Origin: Gloeobacter kilaueensis JS1
Lineage (GTDB): Bacteria > Cyanobacteriota > Cyanobacteriia > Gloeobacterales > Gloeobacteraceae
Assembly: GCF_000484535.1 (NCBI RefSeq)
Contig: NC_022600.1
Span: forward strand, 4,580,234 to 4,644,233
Reading direction: 5' to 3'
Length of the DNA stretch: 64,000 nt
Shown here: piece by piece, positions 53,255 to 61,977 of the stretch
Numbering within the stretch: position 1 is the first letter of the stretch
How the letters are laid out: each line of letters starts with the position of its first letter
The notes under the pieces: generated by a model
Seen by the model: the letters and a program-made list of their open reading frames with translations, nothing else
Database searches by the model: none
What the model was told of the DNA's origin: nothing
Made by a program: the position numbers and the translations under genes

Positions 53255-53771
53255 GGGCAGCAAGCGGGGCGCGGCGGGGCACCAGCCCCATCAGTTCGAT
53301 GTAGAGCGCTGAGCTGACCAGGCTGCCGATGTAAACCCGCCTGCCGTACTGCGGATGCACGACGACGTGACAGCCGCCCATCGGCTCGATTGGAAAACCG
53401 GTCACCGTCCGCACCGCCCGAATATCGCTCCAGTTGGCTGTGCTCCAGAAGCGGGGGCGGTCCGCCTCATCGTGGCCGGTGGCCACCGGCAGGCCGTCTA
53501 TCGGATCGAAGACCGTGGCGCGGTAGCCCTGGCGGTGGAGCAGGTGAGCGACTTCGAGGGCGCGGGCGATGAACCGGTTGCGCGCCGCATCCTTGGCCTG
53601 CTCCGCCGCCTCGGTGAATTCGCACAGGTCGATGCCTGTGTCCTGAAAAAAAAGGGCCAGAGAGTTGGGCGGATCGGGCCAGCCTGGAAGCAAACCTTTC
53701 CAGTCGCCGCGAAAAAGTCCTGCTGCCGGATACCAGAGAATCTGCACGCCTGCACTGTGCTGTGTACTCAT
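53244..53771 (-). CDS. MMADHC-like protein (cobalamin-handling homologue)
   Basis: A 175-residue protein. Core elements are AEQAKDAARNRFIARALEVA, LLHRQGYRATVFDPIDGLPV, then IRAVRTVTGFPIEPMGGCHV and VVHPQYGRRVYIGSLVSSAL, which correspond to cyanobacterial homologues annotated as methylmalonic aciduria and homocystinuria type D protein. Human MMADHC channels cobalamin to methionine synthase or methylmalonyl-CoA mutase. The Cys in MGGCHV is conserved in the family. It starts 48 bp before the egtD stop, in the same direction. ATG 53771 is preferred. Confidence 0.65.
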   Translation of the reverse strand: MSTQHSAGVQILWYPAAGLFRGDWKGLLPGWPDPPNSLALFFQDTGIDLCEFTEAAEQAKDAARNRFIARALEVAHLLHRQGYRATVFDPIDGLPVATGHDEADRPRFWSTANWSDIRAVRTVTGFPIEPMGGCHVVVHPQYGRRVYIGSLVSSALYIELMGLVPRRAPLAALSG

Positions 53772-53819
53772 GCTTATTCTACCGGCCAGAGTCCGCCTGC
53801 TGCCTGCCACACGGGCAAT

Positions 53820-54836
53820 TCAGCCTTTGCGGGCAAGCAGGAGCGCAAAGTACTGCCGCTCGTCGCACCAGCTCTGGACCGGCAGCAGCTGGTGCGTCGC
53901 CAGGTCGGCCTCCAGCGTCGGCAGGTCGAACTTGCGCGAGATCTCGGTGAGCACCGCCTCGTGGGCAGCGAAGTGAACGTCGATCCCCAACCGTTCTAGC
54001 CGGACAGTTTGCTCGCGGTCGCTCTGGAGGTACATCTCGATCTGCCGGGCCGCTTCGTTGTAGAGGGCGATGTGTCGAAAGTGGGCCGGATCGAAGTTGC
54101 CCCCAAAGCGCCAGTTGAGATGGCTGAGCATGTTGAGGTTAAAGGCAGCTGTCACTCCCTGGCGGTCGTTGTAGGCGGCCTCTAAAGTTGCGGTGTCCTT
54201 GTGCAGATCGACGCCCAATAAAAAATATTCCCCCGTCTTCAAAGCAGCAGCCACGCTCCCAAAAAAGCGCCTGCAATCGTCCGGGGTCAGATTGCCCAGG
54301 GTGCTTCCTAAAAAGCAGAGGATGCGGCCCGGCAGCAGCCTCGCAGGCAGGTGCGCCAGCGCCTGCTCGAAGGTGCCGACCAGGCCATAGACGCCCAGGC
54401 TGGGGTAGTCCGCAAGCAGGGTCCGGGCGCTGCTTTCGAGAATACCGGCGCTCACGTCGATGGGCAGATAGCGCAGCCGGTTGCCGCGCACCCGCTGCGC
54501 GTCGAGCAACAGCCGAATCTTGGTGGCACTGCCGCTACCGAGTTCGACCAGTTCGCTCTCGCCCGTAACTGCCGCGATCGCAGCAGCCCAGCGGTGCAAG
54601 ATCGCTGTTTCGGTGCGCGTCGGGTAGTACTCCTCCAGTTCACAGATCCGCTCAAAAAGCAGCGAACCCGCGTCGTCGTAGAAGTAGCGGGGCGGCAGCG
54701 TTTTGGGCACAGCCAATAGCCCCGCCGCCACATCTGCGCCCGCTTCGGCGGGAGTCAGTTGTTCCGATTCGCTCAGATATTCGATGCGCAGGCGGGAACC
54801 GAGACCGGCAGGAAAGAGAGGCTGGGGTCGAGACAC
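53820..54836 (-). CDS. egtD: L-histidine N-alpha-methyltransferase (ergothioneine)
   Basis: A 338-residue EgtD. It trimethylates histidine to hercynine using SAM. LVELGSGSATKIRLLLDA is motif I, RILCFLGSTLGNLTPDD the conserved core and AYNDRQGVTAAFNLNMLSHL, followed by NWRFGG, the substrate region. GTG 54836 has AAGGAGA seven bases before it; the ATG at 54983 would run into egtB. Gene order is egtB then egtD, 16 bp apart, so one operon. An egtC or egtE gene is not nearby. Confidence 0.93.
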   Translation of the reverse strand: MSRPQPLFPAGLGSRLRIEYLSESEQLTPAEAGADVAAGLLAVPKTLPPRYFYDDAGSLLFERICELEEYYPTRTETAILHRWAAAIAAVTGESELVELGSGSATKIRLLLDAQRVRGNRLRYLPIDVSAGILESSARTLLADYPSLGVYGLVGTFEQALAHLPARLLPGRILCFLGSTLGNLTPDDCRRFFGSVAAALKTGEYFLLGVDLHKDTATLEAAYNDRQGVTAAFNLNMLSHLNWRFGGNFDPAHFRHIALYNEAARQIEMYLQSDREQTVRLERLGIDVHFAAHEAVLTEISRKFDLPTLEADLATHQLLPVQSWCDERQYFALLLARKG

Positions 54837-54852
54837 AGGATTCTCCTTTGTT

Positions 54853-56121
54853 TTACAGGGAGCGGGCACAGCGAAAACCGGCGAAAGGAACGCGCAGGCG
54901 CGGCTCGTACCAGTTGCGGAAACTGGCGCGCAGGACAGAGGAACCCGTCGCCCAACTACCGCCTTTGAGGACGTAGTGAGCATCGTCGAAGTAGGGGGCG
55001 GAGTAGCCGGGGTAGGGATAGCTCACAAATCCCTGGTACGGATAAAAGCAAGTAGCAGTCCATTCCCAGACGTTGCCCAGCATGTCTTCGCAACCGACCG
55101 CACTTTGCCCCCGGGGGTAGCTGCCGACAGCGGTCGTGCCACAGGTCAAGGGCAGGCGGCTCCCATCGGGGAACGCTTCTCCCCAGGGGTAAGTGCGAGA
55201 TTGGCCACTGAGCGGGTCGAAGCGGGCCGCCTTTTCCCACTCCGCCTCGGTGGGCAGGCGCTTACCTGCAAAGCGGGCGTAGGCTTCGGCTTCAAAGAAA
55301 CTGACGCCCATTACCGGTCGGTCGTCAGCCCCGCTCCAGTAGAGCGGCGAGCGCACCGGATGAGAAAGAAGCCACTGCCAGCCTCTGGGCGACCACCAGT
55401 GCCGCTCCCGGTAGCCACCGGCCCGGATGAAGCGCTCGAACTGGCGCTGGGTGACCGGGTAGCGGTCGATCCAGTAGCTATCAACATAGCGGCGGTGGGC
55501 GGGCCGCTCGTTGTCGAGGGCCTCCGGTGCGTCGCTGCCGATGAGCACCTCGCCCGCCTCGACGCGGATCATCTCGTCGGTATCGACCCCAGCAGCGATC
55601 GGCGCTTCCTGCTTTGTCCCGCACAAGAGCTGCCGTACCCAACCCATCGTCTCCGCGTGCTGGCTCTCGTGCTGGATAAGAAACTGCCAGAGACGCGGCT
55701 CGACACTATGGGGATAGCTGGCAAGCCAGGCGAGCACCTGACTGCGGATGGCGCGCACGTAGTCGTAGATGTCGCCAGTCGGGGGCAAAGCGGTGCGCTG
55801 AGCCTTGGGCAGACCGTCCACCGCAAAGAGGCAACCAAATTCGGGGGCGAAGCGCGGCAGACCGGCGCTGTGTTCGAGAATCCACAGGCCCTCGGTAAAC
55901 GCGATGTGGCCCAGATGCCAGCCCACCGGGCTGAAGTCGGGGTCCGCCTGGCAACAGAACTGCTCGCGCCCCAACCCTTCGATGAGCGCAAAGGTAGCAG
56001 CGCGGGTGGTGAACAACTGCTCCTGCAGCCTGTGAACGCCCTGCATCTGCGTGCGGAACGGTTGTTGGACCACGAGCGACTCCGGGGCGGTGGACGATTC
56101 CCAGCTTTCGGATCGTAACAT
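54853..56121 (-). CDS. egtB: Ergothioneine sulfoxide synthase EgtB
   Basis: A 422-residue non-heme iron enzyme joining hercynine to a thiol. The DinB-like N-terminal part carries the iron ligands: WHLGH (His69/His72) and HESQHAE (His151, His155). The C-terminal FGE-sulfatase domain (about 185-420) has VSFFEAEAYARFAGKRLPTE and CEDMLGNVWEWTATCFYP and ends FRCARSL. It starts with ATG 56121. It precedes egtD. Confidence 0.93.
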   Translation of the reverse strand: MLRSESWESSTAPESLVVQQPFRTQMQGVHRLQEQLFTTRAATFALIEGLGREQFCCQADPDFSPVGWHLGHIAFTEGLWILEHSAGLPRFAPEFGCLFAVDGLPKAQRTALPPTGDIYDYVRAIRSQVLAWLASYPHSVEPRLWQFLIQHESQHAETMGWVRQLLCGTKQEAPIAAGVDTDEMIRVEAGEVLIGSDAPEALDNERPAHRRYVDSYWIDRYPVTQRQFERFIRAGGYRERHWWSPRGWQWLLSHPVRSPLYWSGADDRPVMGVSFFEAEAYARFAGKRLPTEAEWEKAARFDPLSGQSRTYPWGEAFPDGSRLPLTCGTTAVGSYPRGQSAVGCEDMLGNVWEWTATCFYPYQGFVSYPYPGYSAPYFDDAHYVLKGGSWATGSSVLRASFRNWYEPRLRVPFAGFRCARSL

Positions 56122-56247
56122 TCGGTATCGTCCCCTTCAGCGGATCTGGGTCACGTTCGCCCCGCCGGCGTCAGCTATCTCGCAGTCGGCGAAACGCGCC
56201 GGTAGGTTCTTCTTGAAGGGGTACGGACAGGCCCAGCGGACGGATGT
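56122..56247. other. Gap between egtB and a membrane protein gene
   Basis: Nothing recognised. A hairpin-like TAGGTTCTTCTTGAAGGGG region and a GCCGGCG/CGCCGGT repeat are present, but no riboswitch class fits. Confidence 0.4.
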
Positions 56248-56640
56248 TCAGAAGCTCGTAAGGGGCCGGACCACATAGAAGGTTGCGATCCCAGCGAGGG
56301 CAGCGATGAGCAGGGTGAGAACCCAGAAGAACAGGCCGGGACCAGGAGCAGCCTGCCGCTGTCGCAGGGGCGGCTCCGTTTCCTCGAAGGGCACTTCGTC
56401 GATTTCGGGCAGCCAGCTACTGGCGCTGCTGCGCCGCTGCTGCGGTAGCGAGACGGCGCGGGGAGCGACGGGCACTTCGGCCTGGCGGCTGAGCCGGCGG
56501 ATTTGCTGTTCGAGGCGCTGGTTGTGCTCGTTCAACTGCTCAAGGGCGGCCTCGACCGCCTCCAGGCGCTCGCTCAGGTGCCGGTAGGCGGAGGCTGCGG
56601 AACTCATGGGCTTTTTGCGCAACATCGAATGCTCGGACAT
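56248..56640 (-). CDS. Single-span membrane protein with coiled coil
   Basis: A 130-residue protein. Coiled-coil at about 15-55 (LSERLEAVEAALEQLNEHNQ), a basic/proline linker, and a C-terminal span (FFWVLTLLIAALAGIATFYV) followed by a short end. Tail-anchored topology. No family recognised. ATG 56640 chosen; 56607 and 56655 are options. It lies downstream of holA on the same strand. Confidence 0.55.
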   Translation of the reverse strand: MSEHSMLRKKPMSSAASAYRHLSERLEAVEAALEQLNEHNQRLEQQIRRLSRQAEVPVAPRAVSLPQQRRSSASSWLPEIDEVPFEETEPPLRQRQAAPGPGLFFWVLTLLIAALAGIATFYVVRPLTSF

Positions 56641-56700
56641 CGCTGCGCCAATCATACGAGGAGCAACGCCGGGCCAGGCGCTCTTCCCCCAAACAGGGGA

Positions 56701-57666
56701 TCAGCGCAGCAGACTCGCGATCTCCAGGGCAGCTACTTCCAGAGCTGGTTGCTCCGGTCGGCCCGTCTTGAGATGCACTTCGAGGTTTAACAGGACCGGT
56801 AGGACACGTCCGAGTCTGGCGGCGCTGGTGCGCTCGACTTCTTTTTGCAAAAAGTAGACCCGCGCCGGGTTGGCAATTTCGGCGGCAGCGGCGATCGCCT
56901 GGGCATCGCGCTCGCCCGCCTCCACCGCCAGGCACACCAGCAGCCAGGTCCGAAACTGGCCCACCAGCACTGCAAGAATTCGCAGCGCCGGTTCGTTGCG
57001 CTGCAGCAGATCGGCAATGAGCTGCAGGGCCTGGCTGCTTTGAGCGGCGAGCAGTGCCCCGGCCAACTGGAAGCTGCTCTGGGCGGTGGTCGGCACCAGC
57101 GCTGCCACTGCGTCTACCTCGACTTTGCAGCCCTGGGCAAACAGCGCCAGCTTCTCCAGTTCGCTGTCGAGGCGGCGCGTATCGTTGCCGACGGCCTCAG
57201 CCAATAGTTGCAGGGCGCTGGCTGTAAGGTCGATCTTGCGCTCGGAGGCGATCTGCTGGATCTGGGCTTTGAGCTTCGCCTCCTGCCAGGGCGGGATCAG
57301 GGCAAACTCGCGCACCTGGGCCAGTCTGGTGAGCAGTTTGGTCGATTTGAGCCGACCGTCGGGTTTGCTCGTCTGGCTAAAAAGCAGATGGTTGCGCTCT
57401 TCGATGTGGGGCAGGGTGCGCGTTAGTTCTGCCAGTTGCCCTTCGCTGCACTGGCTAAAGATCTTTGGCTCATCGACCCAGACGAGCCTGCCGCCGCTGC
57501 CAAAAGGCGGCGTCACTGCCTCGTTGAGCGCATCGATGATTTGCTCGCCGCTGTAGCGCTGAAAGTTAAAGTCCGCCCAGGCCGGATCGAGCACCTGTGA
57601 GCGCAACTGCTCGACCGCCCGCTGGCGGCGGTAGTCGTCTTCTCCCCAAAATAAATAAACCGGCAT
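56701..57666 (-). CDS. holA: DNA polymerase III subunit delta
   Basis: A 321-residue HolA. MPVYLFWGEDDYRRQRAVEQ at the start, LPHIEERNHLLFSQTSKPDG and IPPWQEAKLKAQIQQIASER in the middle, and the C-terminal LVGQFRTWLLVCLAVEAGE with VERTSAARLGRVLPVLLNLE. It is the clamp-loader subunit that opens the sliding clamp. ctp follows on its upstream side with a 6 bp gap. Confidence 0.93.
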   Translation of the reverse strand: MPVYLFWGEDDYRRQRAVEQLRSQVLDPAWADFNFQRYSGEQIIDALNEAVTPPFGSGGRLVWVDEPKIFSQCSEGQLAELTRTLPHIEERNHLLFSQTSKPDGRLKSTKLLTRLAQVREFALIPPWQEAKLKAQIQQIASERKIDLTASALQLLAEAVGNDTRRLDSELEKLALFAQGCKVEVDAVAALVPTTAQSSFQLAGALLAAQSSQALQLIADLLQRNEPALRILAVLVGQFRTWLLVCLAVEAGERDAQAIAAAAEIANPARVYFLQKEVERTSAARLGRVLPVLLNLEVHLKTGRPEQPALEVAALEIASLLR

Positions 57667-57672
57667 CGAGAT

Positions 57673-58902
57673 TTACGATCGGCTCGCCACCGTCTGGCCG
57701 AGGGCTTTGAGGGCAGCGGCGTACTGGGTATCGGCGGTTGTCGTCAGCTCTTCGAGGGTGAGATCTTGGGGGGTCGGCACCTTGATGTCCGGCTGGATGC
57801 CTTTTTTGTGGATGTCGCGGCGGGCAGGCGTCTGGTAGCGGGCGATCGAGACGGCCAGACCGGAGCCGTCCTTGAGGGGGTGAATCGCCTGAATGAGCCC
57901 CTTGCCGAAGGACTTTGCCCCGACCAGCCTCGCTCTATGGTTGTCCTGGAGGGCACCGGCGAGAATTTCGCTCGCCGAGGCGGTGCCGCCGTCGATGAGC
58001 ACCACCAGTGGTTTGGCAGTGAGGGGGCCGCGCTCGGTGCGCGCCTCGTCCCGCTGGCCCTGGCGGTTGACCGTATAGACGATCACCTGGCCGGAGGGCA
58101 AAAAATCGCGGGCGATCTCGACCGCCGCCTGCAGCAGTCCGCCGGGGTTGCTGCGCAGATCGAGGATGTAGCCTGTCACCCCCTCGGCTTCGAGCTTTTC
58201 GAGGGCGCGGTGGACTTCGCTTGCGGCGTTGGCATTGAACTGCGAAAGCCGGATGTAGCCCACCGACTGGCCGTTGAGCGGCTTGCGGCCAAAGGAGACC
58301 GGGTTGACCTCGATCGTCGCCCGCGTCAGGTTGACTTCAAAAGTCTGCGCCTCGCGCTGCAGCTTGACGGTCACCTTCGTGCCGATCTGGCCGCGCAGGT
58401 GGTCGGCCACATCGTCGATCTTCATCCCTTTGGTAGGCTCGCCATCGATGGCGACGATCAGATCCCGCGCCCGGATGCCGCCCCGGGAGGCGGGCGAGCC
58501 TTCGACCGCTGCGATCACGATGGGCAGCTCGCTTTTGGTATCGACCGTGATCTGCAGGCCCACCCCCGTCAGTTCTCCCGTGGTCGTCGTCTGCAGGCTC
58601 TTGAACTGTTTGGGATCTAAAAAGCGCGTGTACGGATCGCCCAGAGTCTTGAGCATCTCGCCTGTCAACTGATAGACCTGTTCGGCGTTGTCGGCGGGCT
58701 TGCCCAAAAACGTCTGGCGCACCTTCCACCAGTCCTGGCCATTGAAGGTGCCGTCTACGTACTCACTTTTGATGTAGCTCCAGACCTCGGTGAGCACTTC
58801 TTTAGAAGTCGGATTGCTGCTGGAGAGAACCTGGCTGGTACAACCGGCAACCGCCATCCCCGCCAGCGCCGCCACTATCCATCTGCTGCCCTGCCTGCCC
58901 AA
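57673..58902 (-). CDS. C-terminal processing protease (CtpA/CtpB class)
   Basis: A 409-residue S41A protease with a lipoprotein signal (LAGMAVAGC, Cys21). PDZ about 110-195 (VEGSPASRGGIRARDLIVAI), S41 core with GTASASEI (Ser309/Ser311) and GAKSFGKG (Lys334), the Ser-Lys dyad. CtpA of cyanobacteria trims the D1 protein. Other members act on envelope proteins. TTG start with AAGGAG eight bases upstream. It is intact, unlike the S41 protein at 35806, which lacks this Lys. Confidence 0.92.
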   Translation of the reverse strand: MGRQGSRWIVAALAGMAVAGCTSQVLSSSNPTSKEVLTEVWSYIKSEYVDGTFNGQDWWKVRQTFLGKPADNAEQVYQLTGEMLKTLGDPYTRFLDPKQFKSLQTTTTGELTGVGLQITVDTKSELPIVIAAVEGSPASRGGIRARDLIVAIDGEPTKGMKIDDVADHLRGQIGTKVTVKLQREAQTFEVNLTRATIEVNPVSFGRKPLNGQSVGYIRLSQFNANAASEVHRALEKLEAEGVTGYILDLRSNPGGLLQAAVEIARDFLPSGQVIVYTVNRQGQRDEARTERGPLTAKPLVVLIDGGTASASEILAGALQDNHRARLVGAKSFGKGLIQAIHPLKDGSGLAVSIARYQTPARRDIHKKGIQPDIKVPTPQDLTLEELTTTADTQYAAALKALGQTVASRS

Positions 58903-58976
58903 GATCCGTCTCCTTGCTGTGCACCTTAACCCATCTTAATACTGCTGCCGTTCGCCAGATCAGCGTCCCAGCAGCC

Positions 58977-59315
58977 CTAAGGCCGCAGCCAGTAGAGCAG
59001 GCTGGTGATGGCAAAGATGGCCATCATGCCGATCGACAGGCCGTACCAGAACTGCAGGGGCCGATCGAGCAGGTGCGATTCTTCTGGGGCAAACCAGCCC
59101 AGTTCGGTAGCCTGGCGCAGGATGCGTCCGCTCAGCCAGCACATTGCCAGCAGCAGCAGGCCGCCGACGACGACACCGCCGGAATCTTGCAGATAAAAAC
59201 TCTGCCAGGCCAGCCTGGGCCAGTGGGTATTGGGGGTGCTCTGCCGCCAGAGCCGCCAGCCTAAAAGCGCGCAGGCCAGCAGCGCACCGCCGCTGTAGAG
59301 TATCCGGTTCAGCAT
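58977..59315 (-). CDS. Small membrane protein of unknown function
   Basis: A 112-residue protein with three likely spans (SGGALLACALLGWRLW; GVVVGGLLLLAMCWLSG; YGLSIGMMAIFAITSLLYW). No family recognised. It overlaps the end of the next upstream gene by 7 bp, so they are probably co-expressed. Confidence 0.55.
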   Translation of the reverse strand: MLNRILYSGGALLACALLGWRLWRQSTPNTHWPRLAWQSFYLQDSGGVVVGGLLLLAMCWLSGRILRQATELGWFAPEESHLLDRPLQFWYGLSIGMMAIFAITSLLYWLRP

Positions 59316-60244
59316 CCTCCGCCTCCGCCCGTGTAGATAACGCGCCAGCCTGCATCCTGGCGCTTGAGGATCTGGTACTGGTAGACTTCGTTGCCCATCC
59401 GCTCAAAAATCAATTCTGGGACACCGTCTCGATCGAGGTCGATCGCGTCGCGAAACAGTTCGCCGACAAAATCCTGGCCGTAGATGTCTTTGAAGCGCTG
59501 GTGGTAGTCGTAGGTGAGCTGCCAGTCGCTGCCCTGCTGTTCGAGTACGACGAGGGCCGTCGCACCGGGACGGCTCACCGAGTCGGCCAGAGCGCTCACG
59601 GTGCCGACGAGCACCGTCCGGCCAGCGATCGTGAGCCGCGCCGCATCGGTGAGCTGGAGGGTGCGCAACCCGGCTGTGTCCAGACCCAGTTTTTGGAGTT
59701 GGGTGCGGGCGGTGCGCTCAAGCAGATTTCGCTGCTCGACACTCAGCGCAAGCGACGGTGCAGGCGCATCGAAGAGCAATGTCGAGCTGGCAAGCCGGTA
59801 GATCGCTCCTTGGGCACTGTAGGCAGCCTCCGCCCGTGGCACGCTCAGCTGCAGGCGGGCGTTGTAGGGACCGGCAGCACAGCCGCCGTAGGGCGAACTG
59901 GCCAGAATCTGCACCCGGCCCACCAGTTGGCCGTGGCTGTAAAGGGGCAGCGGATGGGTCCCCAGGTAAGGCTGCAGCCACTTGCTGTCGCGGGGCGGTT
60001 CGTTTAACCGGCCCCCTTCGACGCGCACCACTGGCTCGATCGTCACCTCGCCGTGGGCCGCATCCTCGGTGACGATAAACAGCACCGTATCGACGAAGCC
60101 AGGAGAAGAACAGGTGGTAAGCAGCAGAGTGCAAAAAATCAGCGCTCGCTTCCAGAATTGCGCACTCCCGGATACTGCAGGCAGGCGGATCGCCGACAGG
60201 AGCCAGGAAGGATCATGACTTTTCAGCGGAGTCTGAATGAGCAT
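59309..60244 (-). CDS. Exported lipoprotein-like hypothetical protein
   Basis: A 311-residue protein. A hydrophobic signal (ALIFCTLLLTTCSSPG) with a lipobox-like Cys near 45 follows a long leader, so the true start may be later. The mature part is beta-rich; LDRDGVPELIFERMGNEVYQ near 270 is FG-GAP-like (calcium-binding DxDxDG). It ends in a Gly-rich C-terminus (TGGGGGC). Role unknown. Confidence 0.55.
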   Translation of the reverse strand: MLIQTPLKSHDPSWLLSAIRLPAVSGSAQFWKRALIFCTLLLTTCSSPGFVDTVLFIVTEDAAHGEVTIEPVVRVEGGRLNEPPRDSKWLQPYLGTHPLPLYSHGQLVGRVQILASSPYGGCAAGPYNARLQLSVPRAEAAYSAQGAIYRLASSTLLFDAPAPSLALSVEQRNLLERTARTQLQKLGLDTAGLRTLQLTDAARLTIAGRTVLVGTVSALADSVSRPGATALVVLEQQGSDWQLTYDYHQRFKDIYGQDFVGELFRDAIDLDRDGVPELIFERMGNEVYQYQILKRQDAGWRVIYTGGGGGC

Positions 60245-60334
60245 GGAGCGAGGCGGCTGCGAGATTCCAGACTAGCGCACCGACGGGCGGGCAGTATCAT
60301 GGTGTGGGTTTTCAGTCCAAGTAAGGAGATATTC

Positions 60335-60772
60335 ATGGCCCTCAACGTCGGTGACAAGGCTCCGGCCTTCAGCGCAAAGGACGCAAACGGCAACACGGTC
60401 TCACTTGCCGGCCTGAGCGGCAAAAAATTCGTGATCTACTTCTATCCCAAGGACGACACTCCCGGTTGCACCAAAGAAGCCTGTTCGTTTCGAGACAACT
60501 GGGGAACTTACCGGGCCCAGGGCATCGAGGTCTACGGCGTCAGCCGCGACGATGCTGCCTCGCACCAGGCGTTTGCCAGCAAGTACGAGCTGCCCTTCTC
60601 GCTGCTGGTAGACACCGACGGCTCCCTCAGTCGGGCCTTCGACGTGGACGGCGGCGGCTACGCCAAGCGCGTCACCTTCATCGTCGGTCCCGACGGTACG
60701 ATCGAGCAGGTCTACACGACGGTCAACACCGCCACCCACGCCACCGACATCTTAGAGACGATCGGGGCTTGA
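60335..60772 (+). CDS. Peroxiredoxin (PrxQ/BCP class), copy 1
   Basis: A 145-residue thioredoxin-fold peroxidase. Peroxidatic Cys45 and resolving Cys50 in PGCTKEAC, with TPGCTK after YFYPKDD. It reduces hydroperoxides with thioredoxin. TAAGGAGAT gives a good ribosome site for ATG 60335. It is followed 3 bp later by a second copy. Confidence 0.95.
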   Translation: MALNVGDKAPAFSAKDANGNTVSLAGLSGKKFVIYFYPKDDTPGCTKEACSFRDNWGTYRAQGIEVYGVSRDDAASHQAFASKYELPFSLLVDTDGSLSRAFDVDGGGYAKRVTFIVGPDGTIEQVYTTVNTATHATDILETIGA

Positions 60773-60775
60773 GCG

Positions 60776-61258
60776 ATGAGCGACGCGGTCCTCGCACCGG
60801 GCGATCCCGCCCCCGCCTTCGAGGCTGAGACGACGAGCGGCGAACGCCTCTCGCTGGCGGACCTGCGGGGCAGGCAGGTGGTGCTCTATTTTTATCCGCG
60901 CGACAACACCCCCGGCTGCACCAAAGAAGCCTGCGGCCTGCGCGACAGCTACGCCGATTTTGCCGCAGCCGGGGTGGTGATCCTCGGGGTGAGCACCGAC
61001 AGCGTCCGCTCGCACCAGAAGTTCACAGAAAAGTTTGCCCTGCCCTTCGCCCTCCTCGCCGACACCGACGGGGCGATCGCCCGAGCCTACGGTGCCTGGG
61101 GAGAAAAAAAATTTATGGGCCGAACGACGATTGGGGTCAAACGGAGCACATTCGTGATCGACCCTGAGGGTAAGATCAGTCACATCTTCGCCAAGGTCAA
61201 ACCCGAGGTTCACGCCCAGCAGTTGCTGGATGCCCTCGGCATTGCCAGGTCCACCTGA
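60776..61258 (+). CDS. Peroxiredoxin (PrxQ/BCP class), copy 2
   Basis: A 160-residue paralogue. Cys48 and Cys53 in PGCTKEAC. It has a short insert near 110 (GAWGEKKFMGRTTIGVKRS) that copy 1 lacks; the longer form is usual for BCP. Only 3 bp separate it from copy 1, so the two are one operon. Confidence 0.95.
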   Translation: MSDAVLAPGDPAPAFEAETTSGERLSLADLRGRQVVLYFYPRDNTPGCTKEACGLRDSYADFAAAGVVILGVSTDSVRSHQKFTEKFALPFALLADTDGAIARAYGAWGEKKFMGRTTIGVKRSTFVIDPEGKISHIFAKVKPEVHAQQLLDALGIARST

Positions 61259-61262
61259 TGTG

Positions 61263-61976
61263 ATGAACGACTACGACGACATCCCGGTTATCCAGCGGCT
61301 CACCGCCGCCGCCCCTGCTCCCGCCGCTGCGCCGGTTGCCGGGCGATCACCGCTTCTTCTGGCGGCGGGCCTTGCCGCCGCCCTCGTCGCCGGGTTGGGG
61401 GGCTATCTGCTCCTTGCGAGATCTGCCCAGCCGGACAAAACTGCTCCGAGCGCTGCCCAGGCGAGCACCACCAATAGCAACACGCTGCTGGGCCACCACC
61501 GCTTCAAGCAGGCCGCCATAGCCGATCTGACCCTCATCGATGGCCACAGAAACATCTACTTGCACCGCAGTGCTGCCGGGCCTTACCGGCAGATGGTGCG
61601 CGCCGCCGCTGCCAGTGGTGTGCATTTAGTCGCCCTCTCGGGCTTTCGCGGCGAGCGCCACCAGCAGGAGCTGTACCTGCGCCAGCTCGGACGGGCCGGT
61701 ACTGCCGACGCCGCCACCCTCATCAATGCCCCGCCCGGCTACTCCGAGCACCACACCGGCTACGCCCTCGACCTGGGCGACGGCGACCAGGCCGGTGCGA
61801 ATGTGCAGCCGCGCTTCGAGCGCACCGCTGCCTTTCGCTGGCTCACCGCCAACGCCCGCAAGTTTGGTTTTGAGCTGTCCTTTCCCCGCCACAATCCGGG
61901 CGGGGTGAGCTATGAGCCCTGGCACTGGCGCTTTGTGGGCGACCGCAAAAGCCTTGAGACCTTCTATAAAAACTGA
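61263..61976 (+). CDS. VanY-type D-alanyl-D-alanine carboxypeptidase, membrane anchored
   Basis: A 237-residue protein with a proline/alanine-rich N-terminus and one span (LLLAAGLAAALVAGLGGYLL). The C-terminal VanY/M15 domain has GYSEHHTGYALDLGDG (His, Asp ligands) and EPWHWRF (His ligand). It trims peptidoglycan side chains. ATG 61263 fits; it follows prx copy 2 by 4 bp, and the next gene starts 1 bp after its stop. Confidence 0.85.
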   Translation: MNDYDDIPVIQRLTAAAPAPAAAPVAGRSPLLLAAGLAAALVAGLGGYLLLARSAQPDKTAPSAAQASTTNSNTLLGHHRFKQAAIADLTLIDGHRNIYLHRSAAGPYRQMVRAAAASGVHLVALSGFRGERHQQELYLRQLGRAGTADAATLINAPPGYSEHHTGYALDLGDGDQAGANVQPRFERTAAFRWLTANARKFGFELSFPRHNPGGVSYEPWHWRFVGDRKSLETFYKN

Positions 61977-61977
61977 C

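Noticed and set aside
56122-56250. TPP riboswitch-like GGATCTGGGTCACG on the plus strand between egtB and the next gene
   Set aside because: The upstream CUGAGA and closing helices are missing, and the orientation would place it away from any thiamine gene.
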